In this document: in pieces, positions 37,403 through 45,511 of the stretch
How positions within the stretch are numbered: the stretch's first letter is position 1
Layout of the letters: each line of letters starts with the position of its first letter
From: Chloroflexi bacterium HGW-Chloroflexi-6
GTDB taxonomy: Bacteria; Chloroflexota; Anaerolineae; Anaerolineales; Villigracilaceae
NCBI GenBank assembly: GCA_002840685.1
Contig: PHBU01000016.1
Coordinates: 1-64,000, forward strand
Direction of reading: 5' to 3'
Length of the DNA stretch: 64,000 nt
The notes under the pieces: generated by a model
The model's input: the letters and a program-made list of their open reading frames with translations, nothing else
Told to the model about the DNA's origin: nothing
Database searches by the model: none
Translations under genes and position numbers: made by a program

Positions 37403-37525
37403 ATGGATCCCATTATCATTATTGTGATGTCTGTGCTTATTTTGCTGTTTGTTTCCATCAGCCTGGCGAGTATCCTGTTCAGCAAGCAGGATTGTGACGA
37501 CTCACGCGTCATCCTGCCCAAGTAA
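37403..37525 (+). CDS. 40-residue single-pass membrane protein
   Basis: A 40-residue product MDPIIIIVMS... with one hydrophobic helix (3-26) and a polar tail FSKQDCDDSRVILPK. GAGGAG sits 7 nt before the ATG, and a 12-bp terminator hairpin begins 18 bp after the stop. These two signals, with an AT-rich promoter-like region upstream, support a real short gene. No homologue is recognised. The 176 bp between it and the acetyltransferase start hold no other gene. Confidence 0.6.
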   Translation: MDPIIIIVMSVLILLFVSISLASILFSKQDCDDSRVILPK

Positions 37526-37543
37526 GAACCATCTTCCCCTGCC

Positions 37544-37575
37544 GCACAGCGCACCAGTTTATCGGTGCGCTGTGC
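37544..37575. terminator. Terminator between small membrane protein and corA
   Basis: A perfect 12-bp stem GCACAGCGCACC (37544-37555) pairs with 37564-37575 around an 8-nt loop, in a convergent gap. Confidence 0.75.
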
Positions 37576-37585
37576 ATTTAATGGT

Positions 37586-38566
37586 TCATAACCAGGTCTG
37601 GCGCTTCATCCAACGGAACATGCCAAGCGGCATGACCACCATCACGAGCAGGGTCAGAGAAAAAACCAATCGACCTGTCCAGACTGGCAAATCGGCAGAA
37701 GGCCCGAAAAAATTCATACCAAAGAAACCGGTGATGAAAGTCAGCGGCATGAACAGGGTGGTGATGATGGTCAGAATTTTCATGATTTCATTCATGCGGT
37801 TGTTCACAGCTGAAAGATAGGTGTCCAGCGTGCCGCTGACCAGATCGCGCATTGATTCGTTAAGATCATGCATTCGCACCAAGTGGTCATAAACATCGCG
37901 GAAAAAGATACGATCCTTGGGGTCGATCAACTGATAATCATCGCGAGCCAGTTTGTTGAGCACCTCGCGCTGGGGTGCCAAAATCCGGCGCATTACTTGC
38001 AAAGCGCGCTTCAGGGCGAAAATTTCCTGGATCGTTTCTTGCCGGGGGTTACCAAGCACTTTATCTTCAATTTCATCAATTTTGTCATCCATTTTTTCGA
38101 CACTGGGCATGTAATCGGCCACCAACATATCGATCAATTTATAGAGCAGATGATCCGCGCCATGTGTAACGTGTCGTGAATCGCGCAGGCTGGCCTGGTA
38201 AGTTTTCTCGACACACGACAACGGGTAATCATGATGGGTAACAACGTAATTTTTGCCGAGGAAAACATCCAACTCGCTGATTTTTGCTTTAAGATCATCT
38301 CCCAGTTCGAGAGCATTCAGAACAATGTAGAGATACTCCTCCCAATCATCCACTTTCGGCGAGTGTGATTGTTCCAGGGCGTCGTCTACAGCCAGGGGGT
38401 GAAAACGGAAGATGCCAGTCAGGATTGGTTCGGTTGCCTCGTCTGGCTCGGCCTCGAAATCGATCCACAACAAAGCGTCAGGGATTTTGAGCAGATCGTC
38501 GTACTCCTTTACCGGGATATCGGTGCGAATCTCCTGGCCGGGAACATAACAAAGTGAACGGATCAT
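37586..38566 (-). CDS. corA: CorA-family magnesium/cobalt transporter
   Basis: A 326-residue CorA protein. A long cytoplasmic domain (1-255) ends in the long stalk helix. Two membrane helices lie at about 262-282 and 298-318, with the invariant GMN at 283-285 in GFFGMNFFG at the pore mouth. It forms pentameric channels for Mg2+ (or Co2+/Ni2+). GAGG precedes the ATG. Monocistronic. Confidence 0.93.
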   Translation of the reverse strand: MIRSLCYVPGQEIRTDIPVKEYDDLLKIPDALLWIDFEAEPDEATEPILTGIFRFHPLAVDDALEQSHSPKVDDWEEYLYIVLNALELGDDLKAKISELDVFLGKNYVVTHHDYPLSCVEKTYQASLRDSRHVTHGADHLLYKLIDMLVADYMPSVEKMDDKIDEIEDKVLGNPRQETIQEIFALKRALQVMRRILAPQREVLNKLARDDYQLIDPKDRIFFRDVYDHLVRMHDLNESMRDLVSGTLDTYLSAVNNRMNEIMKILTIITTLFMPLTFITGFFGMNFFGPSADLPVWTGRLVFSLTLLVMVVMPLGMFRWMKRQTWL

Positions 38567-38607
38567 GGATGCCTCGCGATCATGAAATCAATAATAAAGA
38601 AACCGTT

Positions 38608-38665
38608 TTTAATATTATCAATTTGTTGTTTGATATTTATTGATTTTACTATTGACAATATTAAA
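38608..38665. promoter_or_regulatory. 15-bp inverted repeat overlapping a -35 box (operator-like)
   Basis: TTTAATATTATCAAT (38608-38622) and ATTGACAATATTAAA (38651-38665) are reverse complements with one mismatch, 28 nt apart. The right half contains the -35 TTGACA of the downstream operon. This suggests a looping or dimer-of-dimers regulator. Confidence 0.55.
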
Positions 38666-38679
38666 TATTTTGCTATAAT
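38652..38679 (+). promoter_or_regulatory. Promoter of the DUF2089/DUF4097 operon
   Basis: Consensus TTGACA (38652-38657), 16-nt spacer, consensus TATAAT (38674-38679). Confidence 0.85.
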
Positions 38680-38722
38680 GTTTTTAGATACTTGAAGAAG
38701 TGGTCAAAAACAGGAGTTAAGA

Positions 38723-38956
38723 ATGTATGCACCCTGGTTTTGCAGTACTGATGAAGCTACCCGGCTGGCCTTCAAAGCCAGCGAGGATGATTATCTGAGA
38801 TTTCTCGAGAACACTCTCGGCCCAGACACCATTAAGCCCGCAATTGTGTGGCATGTTGCCGTGTTGATCTTTTTTGCCGACCTGCTTATTTCAAGCGGAA
38901 CAAAGATTAAACAAGGCGCCATGCCACACCTGAGCACAACATTTCGAACCCGTTAG
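38723..38956 (+). CDS. Small protein of unknown function, first in envelope-stress-like operon
   Basis: A 77-residue protein. The N-terminal half is polar (STDEATRLAFKASEDDYLRF), the middle has a hydrophobic helix AIVWHVAVLIFFADLL (40-55), then a basic tail. CAGGAG lies 8 nt before the ATG. It follows a consensus promoter and is 8 nt from the DUF2089 gene. No family is recognised. Confidence 0.6.
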   Translation: MYAPWFCSTDEATRLAFKASEDDYLRFLENTLGPDTIKPAIVWHVAVLIFFADLLISSGTKIKQGAMPHLSTTFRTR

Positions 38957-38964
38957 GAGCTGCC

Positions 38965-39348
38965 ATGAATACATCGCTCACCCGTTGCCCGGTCTGTGAA
39001 AACGAATTGCTGGTTACCCGCCTGCACTGCGAGGCTTGCGACACTACGCTTGAAGGGCGTTTTACTGGCGGACCTTTTTCCCATCTTAGCACAGAACAAC
39101 TCAATTTTATCGAAGTCTTTATCCGTTGCGAAGGCAAAATCAATCGCATGGAAACGGAACTGGGACTTTCTTACCCGACGATTCGCAACCGTTTGCATGA
39201 GGTGATCCGCACCCTGGGCTACGAACCCGGCAAAGATGAAAGCCAGGATGTAAGTGAAGTGCGCCGTCGCCAGATTTTGGAAGATCTCGACACCGGTAAA
39301 ATTTCTGCTGATGCGGCCATGCGCATTTTGCGTGGCGAGGAGGAATAA
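38965..39348 (+). CDS. DUF2089-type zinc-ribbon/HTH regulator
   Basis: A 127-residue protein. An N-terminal zinc ribbon (C9, C12, C24, C27 in CPVCENEL and CEACDTTL) is followed by a helix-turn-helix region ETELGLSYPTIRNRLHEVIRTLGY (about 62-85). A C-terminal helical module RRQILEDLDTGKISADAAMRIL (102-123) is shared with the next three gene products. It is probably the transcriptional regulator of this operon, perhaps acting on the inverted repeat at the promoter. TTAGGAG precedes the ATG. Confidence 0.82.
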   Translation: MNTSLTRCPVCENELLVTRLHCEACDTTLEGRFTGGPFSHLSTEQLNFIEVFIRCEGKINRMETELGLSYPTIRNRLHEVIRTLGYEPGKDESQDVSEVRRRQILEDLDTGKISADAAMRILRGEEE

Positions 39349-40526
39349 TGCGCTACGAGACCTTTAACTGTTCGCCAGGGGCTACCCTGCAAATCACATC
39401 GGTTGATGGTGATTTGCAAATCACCGGTTGGGACCGGCCTGAAATTACTGCCAAAACCAGCGGCAATACACTGGAGATTCAAAAAGGTGATGACGGTTGC
39501 CAAATTCAGTGTGATGATGACCTGATTTTATACCTGCCCTGCCAGGTTGTGCTTGAAATCGGGGCAGTTGGCGGCGATATGGATCTGCGTGCCCTGGAAA
39601 AAGCGGTCAAGATCGGAAGCGTTGGTGGCGATTTGCAGGTCAATAGCGTTGGCGGCCTGGAGATCAGCACCATCGGCGGCGATCTAACCAGTCGCTCTGT
39701 TCAGGGTTCTTGCCAGATAGACAGGGTTGGCGGAGATGCTTCGTTAACCAATGTCAGCGGCGATGTGCAGTTGGGAGCCATTGGCGCCGATCTTTACATC
39801 CGTGATGTTGGCGGCGCAATTACAGCCCATACCGGGGCAGATGCCATCCTGTTCATTCACCCGTTGACAGGTTTGAAATATAGCATCATTGCCGGGAGCG
39901 ACATCCTTTTGCGCCTGCCACTGGATGCCAGCGTTGATCTTAACCTGACCGGCGGCGGCATGGATGCAGTTCGGGTCGATTTTCCCGATGTCGAACTGGG
40001 AGAAATGCACGGCCCCTGCCACCTGACCCTGGGCCAGGGCGAGGCTGAAATCAACTTGACGGCCGGCGCGGAGATCGTTGTCACCCATCGCGCTGAGGAG
40101 TGGCAGTCGATGGCCGAATTTGGGCCAGATGCCTGGAACTCGCGCGATTTTCCGGGTGTGCCGCCCATCCCCCCAATTCCTCCTATTCCTCCGATCCCAC
40201 CAATTCCGCCCATCCCGGGAATGCCGGGTTTGAGCGAAAAAATCAACGAGCGTTTGGGCCGCCGCATGGAAGATGTTGGCCGCCGCACTGAAGCAGCCAT
40301 GCGCCGCGCTGAACAAAAGATTCGCGCCGCTGAGCAGCGCCAGCGCTTTTCTGTGGCCAGCGGCGGGCGCAAGAATGTCAACATTAACTTTGGCGGCCAG
40401 CCTGCTGCGCCCCAGGCTGAGCCTGTCAGTGACGAAGAACGCCTGACGATTTTGAAGATGCTGCAAGAGAAAAAAATCAGCCTGCAAGATGCCGAAAAAT
40501 TGCTGGCAGCGCTGGAAGGCAAATAA
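39348..40526 (+). CDS. DUF4097-type beta-helix protein with C-terminal LiaX/YvlB-like module
   Basis: A 392-residue protein. Residues 1-245 form a DUF4097 beta-solenoid with recurring GGDL-type turns (GGDMDLRAL, GGDLQVNSV, GGDLTSRSV, GGDASLTNV, SGDVQLGAI, GADLYIRDV). A hinge of six PPI triplets lies at 272-289. An Arg/Glu-rich helix (about 300-335) follows, then the module ERLTILKMLQEKKISLQDAEKLL (about 364-386). No signal peptide or membrane helix. It overlaps the regulator gene by one base; GAGGAGG precedes the ATG. Relatives (LiaX, YvlB) act in cell-envelope stress, so that role is inferred. Confidence 0.8.
   Translation: MRYETFNCSPGATLQITSVDGDLQITGWDRPEITAKTSGNTLEIQKGDDGCQIQCDDDLILYLPCQVVLEIGAVGGDMDLRALEKAVKIGSVGGDLQVNSVGGLEISTIGGDLTSRSVQGSCQIDRVGGDASLTNVSGDVQLGAIGADLYIRDVGGAITAHTGADAILFIHPLTGLKYSIIAGSDILLRLPLDASVDLNLTGGGMDAVRVDFPDVELGEMHGPCHLTLGQGEAEINLTAGAEIVVTHRAEEWQSMAEFGPDAWNSRDFPGVPPIPPIPPIPPIPPIPPIPGMPGLSEKINERLGRRMEDVGRRTEAAMRRAEQKIRAAEQRQRFSVASGGRKNVNINFGGQPAAPQAEPVSDEERLTILKMLQEKKISLQDAEKLLAALEGK
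40161..40214 (+). repeat. Six Pro-Pro-Ile codon triplets
   Basis: Six PPI units are encoded with shifting synonymous codons, so the amino-acid pattern, not the DNA repeat, is conserved. It forms the linker of the DUF4097 protein. Confidence 0.8.
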
Positions 40527-40538
40527 CAGGAGGCCGAG

Positions 40539-41165
40539 ATGACCGATAGTGAACGCGCCCAAATTTTAAAAATGATCGAAGATGGCAAAATTACCGCCGA
40601 ACAGGGCCTGACGTTAATGCAGGCCCTGGCCCAGGATCAAGAAGCCGAGGCAGAGACCCCTTTTCTCGAAACTGAAACAGGCGGCGAGGCCGAATGGAAG
40701 CCCGCTCCGCCCGACCCGGTCGTGGAACGGCTTAAACGGCGCGTGCGCTCTTTTTACATCGTTCCCCTGTTTGGCGGGGTGTTCCTGACCATTTTGTTTG
40801 CCTGGTTGATGTACCAATCCATCAATAATGGTTCAATGGGCGTTGTTTTCTACTGCTTGCTCTTCCCGGCTTTGCTGTTCGGGATCTTTCTATTGTCGGT
40901 GGGGGCGGCCAGCCAGAAATCAAGCTGGATGTATGTCGATATTCAACAAAAACCAGGCGAAAAGCCGGGCCGAATCATGCTTGGGTTCCCGCTTGACCTG
41001 GCGCGCTGGTTGATGAATACGTTTAAGAGCAATATTCCGCATGGAGAACGCGAAAAGGCGGACATGGTTTTGCAAGTGATGAATGAAACCACCAGCCAGG
41101 AACCAATCGTGGTGCAGGTGGATGAAGGCGAAGACGGCAACAAAGTGAACGTCTATATCGGGTAG
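40539..41165 (+). CDS. Two-helix membrane protein with N-terminal LiaX/YvlB-like module
   Basis: A 208-residue protein. The module RAQILKMIEDGKITAEQGLTLM is at 5-26, an acidic linker follows, then two membrane helices (about 73-94 and 101-125). The soluble C-terminal domain (126-208) opens SSWMYVDIQQ and ends DEGEDGNKVNVYIG. The C-terminal domain resembles that of the next protein, which lacks the membrane helices. AGGAGG lies 7 nt before the ATG; 12 nt follow the DUF4097 stop. Likely anchors a module-mediated complex at the membrane. Confidence 0.72.
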   Translation: MTDSERAQILKMIEDGKITAEQGLTLMQALAQDQEAEAETPFLETETGGEAEWKPAPPDPVVERLKRRVRSFYIVPLFGGVFLTILFAWLMYQSINNGSMGVVFYCLLFPALLFGIFLLSVGAASQKSSWMYVDIQQKPGEKPGRIMLGFPLDLARWLMNTFKSNIPHGEREKADMVLQVMNETTSQEPIVVQVDEGEDGNKVNVYIG

Positions 41166-41175
41166 GAGGTGCATC

Positions 41176-41559
41176 ATGGCAACCGCTGAAGAACGAATGA
41201 AAATCTTGAAAATGATCGATGAAGGCAAAATTAGTGCGGAAGAAGGCGCGAAACTGCTCGGTACCCTGAGCGAAAACCGCCGCCCGGCTGGCGGGACCAA
41301 TATCTCGCGCGGGTTTGGCGGCGCGCGCTGGTTAAGAGTGCGCGTGACTGACGTTGCAACAGGCCGCGCCAAGGCGACGGTGCAGTTGCCGCTTAACCTG
41401 CTCGACGCAGGGATGAAGATCGGCGCTCATTTTGCCGCGGAGGTAAATGGGGTCGATATGTCAACCATCATGGAGGCTTTGCGCTCGGGTATGACCGGCA
41501 AGATCATCGATGTGATCGATGAAAAAGACGGCGAGCACGTCGAGATTTTTGTGGAATAA
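41176..41559 (+). CDS. Soluble paralogue with LiaX/YvlB-like module
   Basis: A 127-residue protein. The module ERMKILKMIDEGKISAEEGAKL is at 5-26, then a Gly-rich linker and a soluble domain (about 52-127) starting LRVRVTDVATG and ending DEKDGEHVEIFVE. The same layout without the two membrane helices is seen as in the preceding gene, so the pair are paralogues. TAGGAGGT precedes the ATG. Last gene of the operon. Confidence 0.72.
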   Translation: MATAEERMKILKMIDEGKISAEEGAKLLGTLSENRRPAGGTNISRGFGGARWLRVRVTDVATGRAKATVQLPLNLLDAGMKIGAHFAAEVNGVDMSTIMEALRSGMTGKIIDVIDEKDGEHVEIFVE

Positions 41560-41573
41560 CCCCCAGACATCTT

Positions 41574-41637
41574 TAACGTAAAGACGCCAAGGCGCAAAGG
41601 TTTTTCAAACTCTTAGCGGCCTGGCGTCTTTGCGTTA
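41574..41637. repeat. Inverted repeat after the operon (terminator-like)
   Basis: TAACGTAAAGACGCCA (41574-41589) and 41622-41637 are reverse complements with one mismatch, around a 32-nt centre. It separates convergent operons and resembles a dispersed repeat of the form CGCAAAGACGCCAAGG. Confidence 0.7.
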
Positions 41638-41650
41638 ATATTTTTTGGGG

Positions 41651-42127
41651 TTATGCGTTGAGAGCGTCGCTGATAAGTTTGCGCACGTCGCCAGCATGGT
41701 CGAATTCATGGTCAATGAAAACTGTGAGCAAGCTTTTCATATCGCCTTGTTCACCCCAGGGCATGATGAAAGGCTGGGTGGCTTTGTCAAGCGGGGTGTT
41801 GCCAATTAAATCGATCAGGATATCGCGGGTGCGGATGTATTCACGATAGATGTGGTCATAATCCAGTCCTTCGCGGGTGGCAACGGTTTCAGCGTTATAA
41901 ACATCGACGCCGCGCATGGCCGGGGTGCCGGGTTCACGCCCGGCCACATGGGCGCTGAGCGAGGCGATGATGGCATCATCCCAACCAGCAATGTGCGCCA
42001 GGATTTCACGGATCGTCCAAAGCGGGTAAATCTTGCGGTTTTTGTCGATCTCATCGAGCAGGGCGATCATTTCTGCGCGAGCCAGTTTGAGCTGGTCAAT
42101 CAATTGGGTGCGGGGGTCGTCTGTCAT
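41651..42127 (-). CDS. DinB/DfsB-family protein (ClbS-like)
   Basis: A 158-residue four-helix DinB-fold protein. Potential metal or catalytic His residues lie in ILAHIAGWDD (about 43-52) and IDHEFDHAGD (about 139-148). The family includes ClbS, a colibactin-hydrolysing protein, and many thiol-dependent transferases, so the reaction is not known. It lies 18 nt downstream of a DUF4126 gene. Confidence 0.75.
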   Translation of the reverse strand: MTDDPRTQLIDQLKLARAEMIALLDEIDKNRKIYPLWTIREILAHIAGWDDAIIASLSAHVAGREPGTPAMRGVDVYNAETVATREGLDYDHIYREYIRTRDILIDLIGNTPLDKATQPFIMPWGEQGDMKSLLTVFIDHEFDHAGDVRKLISDALNA

Positions 42128-42145
42128 TTTTTTCGCTTTCTATGT

Positions 42146-42718
42146 TTATGATGCGGTTGTGGTGCGGTTCATGCGCCGCACAAGCCACCAAATGAGCAGG
42201 GATGTCATGATAATCACAAGACCGGCCATGAGCACCGGGATCAACATCGCCAGTACGGATGTAACCGTGGCGACAACATCTTCGGTCAGGCTGACCAGTG
42301 GGTTGGCCGCGCCGCCAGTGGTGGCAGTGACCGCCGGACGGACCGCCGCCGCTTTGACGGTGTGTACCCCGCCCGCGACAAGCAAGCCGCAGGCCAGCGA
42401 GAAAACCGGGGAAATATCGGTCAATACCTGAGCCGAGGCGGCAAAAACGATGGCTCCGGCGACCGGGCGGATGAAGGTCTGGATGGCATCGTTGATGTGG
42501 TTGACTGCCGGGAAACTGTCGGCCAGAAATTCGATGATAATTAATACGCCGATCAGAATCATGATCCAAGGGTTGGTAAGCGTGTCGAAGGGGGCCTGCA
42601 GTTTGAACCAGTCAGTGTAGCGGGCGATCACAGCGATGACCATCAATGGGATGTAAGCATTCAGCCCGGCGCTGGCCGATAAGCCGAAAGCGGAAAAAAT
42701 TCCGGTAAGAAGTTCCAT
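42146..42718 (-). CDS. DUF4126 integral membrane protein
   Basis: A 190-residue protein with about five membrane helices. The opening SAFGLSASAGLNAYIPLMVIA and the central FLADSFPAVNHINDAIQTFIRP are typical of DUF4126. Function unknown in the family. AAAGG lies 8 nt before the ATG. Co-transcribed with the DinB-like gene. Confidence 0.8.
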   Translation of the reverse strand: MELLTGIFSAFGLSASAGLNAYIPLMVIAVIARYTDWFKLQAPFDTLTNPWIMILIGVLIIIEFLADSFPAVNHINDAIQTFIRPVAGAIVFAASAQVLTDISPVFSLACGLLVAGGVHTVKAAAVRPAVTATTGGAANPLVSLTEDVVATVTSVLAMLIPVLMAGLVIIMTSLLIWWLVRRMNRTTTAS

Positions 42719-42827
42719 GGTTAAAACCTTTCACAAATCAAGGACAACCTTATTTTATCAAAACTTGTGTGGCGACATTACACATATCATACGCCGATTT
42801 GTGAAAATTGTTTCGGCTAAACGGGTT

Positions 42828-43694
42828 TCACAGCCGGGGAATTAAGACCGGCGTACGTTTTTTATAGGCTTCATAATCTTCCTGACCGCCCCATTTCTGA
42901 TCCGCCTTTTTTTCAAGCAAGGGAACACCGCTGACACGGGTCAGGAGCAAGGTTACAAAAACAGGAGAGATCAGGGCCACCCACTGCCAGCCTTGCAGCA
43001 CGGGCAGAGCGATAATGGCCACGCCGATCCAGAGCAAAATCTCGCCGAAGTAGTTAGGGTGGCGTGAGCGAGACCACAAACCCGTTTGAATAAATTTGCC
43101 TTTGTTTTCCGGGTTTGCGCTGAAGCGACTTTTCTGAGAGTCTGCGATTACTTCGATTGCAAATCCGACAACCCAGACAAGCAAGCCGATGATCGCAAAT
43201 AAATCCAATTCTTTGCGATTGCTGGTTGTAATCGCGACCAATGCGGCGGCCATTGTAAAAGCCACCCACAAGCCCTGAATGGTCCAGACATTCAGAAAGC
43301 GGATAAAGGAAGGTTTGATCTCGTCAAAACGATCATCCTTGCCCGCTTTTTGGATGCGCCGAAACAGGAAAGACCCCAGGCGGGCGGCCCAGATCACGAC
43401 CAGAGCCACCAAAAGGATCGATCTCGCATCGATATCCTTGCTTAAAAACACAGCCATGAGAATGACGGAAATATAGGTGAGACTGCCAGTCAGATCGAAG
43501 AATTTTTCAGTCTGGAGCAAAAAAGCCGGGATAAACACCAGCCATTGAATGATGAAGGCCAACCCGACCGACAAAGCAAACAGGGGGATTCCGGCAACCG
43601 AAGTCCCGCCCTGGCTGCCGGCAAAAGCGAACAAAAGCCCGATCAAGATTAAGACGGGAAAAACGATCAGGGCACTGCGGTCTGTTTTCTTCAT
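42828..43694 (-). CDS. DUF1295 / steroid 5-alpha-reductase-like membrane protein
   Basis: A 288-residue protein with about seven membrane helices. The C-terminal block FIQTGLWSRSRHPNYFGEIL (about 204-223) is the isoprenylcysteine methyltransferase/5-alpha-reductase signature. A KKRTPVLIPRL tail follows. It is likely an NADPH-dependent reductase or methyltransferase of lipids; substrate unknown. AAGGAT precedes the ATG. Confidence 0.85.
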   Translation of the reverse strand: MKKTDRSALIVFPVLILIGLLFAFAGSQGGTSVAGIPLFALSVGLAFIIQWLVFIPAFLLQTEKFFDLTGSLTYISVILMAVFLSKDIDARSILLVALVVIWAARLGSFLFRRIQKAGKDDRFDEIKPSFIRFLNVWTIQGLWVAFTMAAALVAITTSNRKELDLFAIIGLLVWVVGFAIEVIADSQKSRFSANPENKGKFIQTGLWSRSRHPNYFGEILLWIGVAIIALPVLQGWQWVALISPVFVTLLLTRVSGVPLLEKKADQKWGGQEDYEAYKKRTPVLIPRL

Positions 43695-44318
43695 GGTATT
43701 TATCCTTATCTATGCAGTTTTCTGGAAAACCATCGGAACAATAGGATGGGTAGGTTTGCTTTGCGCGATGCAAAATTGGAGAGCTTACCCATTCATTATA
43801 CGGCTAGATAGCGTTGCAACAATTGCCAACCCGGCAAAGGCATTTTGAAAGATGACAGATTTGCCTGGCACATGCTATTGAAGGCTATGTTTTTGCGTCT
43901 TATAATATGCTTATTCGTGATTAAACTCGTTTTCCTACCTGGTGATCTCCATGGAATTGTATGCTATTTCGGTGATGCATGTGATCATCAATGGGCTCTT
44001 ATTAAAAGGAAGTTTGAACACGATATTTGGCAAAATAACGCTTGTTTTAAATCACAAATATTTACTCTCACGGGGCCAGTTTGTTTTTGCTTTCACATTT
44101 ATTAAAAATACGATGCCGATCGAACTTTCGGTACTCAACCAGACCCATGGAGTTTTGGTTATCTTCTCGTAAAATAATGTTGCTAAGCAGATCAAGTTTA
44201 TTGAAAAAACATATTAATTAATGTCCGATAGTACTAAGAGTACAATCGATAGCAACTACTCTACCGTTTTTACTGTATAATCATAAAAAGTGACCAATTT
44301 GACTTAAGGAGAAATTCT
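43695..44318. other. 624-bp AT-rich intergenic region before the Tad pilus operon
   Basis: No convincing gene is seen; the longest readings have neither ribosome sites nor family resemblance. A TATAAT at 44276-44281 could be the -10 of cpaB, but no -35 matches at 16-18 nt. The Tad region that follows is AT-richer than neighbouring housekeeping genes. No Flp pilin gene is present here. Confidence 0.6.
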
Positions 44319-45401
44319 ATGAGACGTGGCGGCATACTCCTGCTGGTGATCGTTTTTCTCGTCCTGGTTTTGAGCGTTGCAGCATATTTTGTTATTGGGG
44401 GCAATCTAAATATTGGCGGCAGCGCTGAAGAGACGCCTCCTCCGCAGCTTTCCACTATTGTTGTGCTTACCCAGCCAATCGCGCGTGACGATTTGATCGT
44501 TGAGGCGGCCCTGGAAGAAATTCCCTACCCGGAAGAGAAAATCACGGCATCCATGTTCCGTACCAAAGGGGAAGTTGCTAACGTTTACTATGCAAAGTAT
44601 CCGCTTGTTCAGGGACAGCCCTTAACCCGTGAACTGATTTCGGAACGACCTGGTGTTTTGCAGGAAGGCTCAGATGTTGCCAAAACCATTCCTGCTGGCA
44701 TGACAGCCATCAGCTTGCCAATTTCGCGGCTTGGTGCAGTGGGTTTTTCCATTCGGGATGGTGACCGTGTTAATGTTATTGTCACCACTTCGTTTGTCGA
44801 TTTGGACACTTCGTTCCAGAGCCAGTTGCCTAATTACACCGCGGGTGTTATCGGCACAGGTTTCTTACCTGAACAATTACCCAACCTGACTGTAGCGATC
44901 AATTCTGGTGGTTCTGCTTCTATCCAGGGGCGCGCTGAACTGGAGTCGACTTTAAATCAGGCTATTTATCTTGTACCTTCTGAGCCGCAGCGTCCGCGTT
45001 TGGTCTCGCAAATGATTTTGCAGAATATACAGGTTTTACATGTTGGAGCGTTCAATCTGTCTGGTGATCAAACAGCTTCTGCTGCTGAAGCTGCGGATCC
45101 CGCTGCAGATCCTGCTGCAGAAGCCACAGGCGAGGAGCAGCAGGCAAAAGTTCCCGATCCCGATATGGTTACTTTGATCGTTTCTCCTCAGGAAGCGATT
45201 GCCCTAACCTATCTCGTATATAGTGAGGCGAACATTACCTTGGCCCTGCGCTCACCCGATGACCCCAACTTGCTCGATACCGAGTCGGTTACCCTTCAAT
45301 ACTTGATCAGCCAGTACAATATTGCCCTTCCGGCCAAATTACCTTATGGCCTGAATCCTCGTATTGATGATTTGTTGCCGGTGGAGCAGGAAACCCCGTA
45401 A
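44319..45401 (+). CDS. cpaB: Flp pilus assembly protein CpaB (RcpC)
   Basis: A 360-residue protein. An N-terminal membrane anchor (6-27) is followed by a SAF-type domain (about 46-115, VVVLTQPIARDDLI...) and the CpaB C-terminal region with DGDRVNVIVT and an Ala/Glu-rich insert (about 250-285). CpaB stabilises the outer secretin channel in Gram-negative Tad systems; here it probably helps pilus passage through the wall. AAGGAG precedes the ATG. First gene of the Tad cluster. Confidence 0.87.
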   Translation: MRRGGILLLVIVFLVLVLSVAAYFVIGGNLNIGGSAEETPPPQLSTIVVLTQPIARDDLIVEAALEEIPYPEEKITASMFRTKGEVANVYYAKYPLVQGQPLTRELISERPGVLQEGSDVAKTIPAGMTAISLPISRLGAVGFSIRDGDRVNVIVTTSFVDLDTSFQSQLPNYTAGVIGTGFLPEQLPNLTVAINSGGSASIQGRAELESTLNQAIYLVPSEPQRPRLVSQMILQNIQVLHVGAFNLSGDQTASAAEAADPAADPAAEATGEEQQAKVPDPDMVTLIVSPQEAIALTYLVYSEANITLALRSPDDPNLLDTESVTLQYLISQYNIALPAKLPYGLNPRIDDLLPVEQETP

Positions 45402-45511
45402 TTTTTCTATGCCCTGTTTTTAGATTTTTTCAAACGGCTTTTCTGTTACATAAACTCGCTCGTTGGTTGTACTTTTCAATCCGTCGTATCCTTTTCGTGG
45501 AGCTGCCATAA

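Noticed and set aside
40161-40214. CRISPR-like or microsatellite repeat
   Set aside because: Units are 9 nt with varied codons and no spacers; it is a coding polyproline linker.
43845-44172. Possible small genes, including a candidate Flp pilin, before cpaB
   Set aside because: The readings of 86 and 76 residues lack the pilin pattern (Gly-Ala-Glu, then hydrophobic helix) and good ribosome sites, and no family resemblance is seen.
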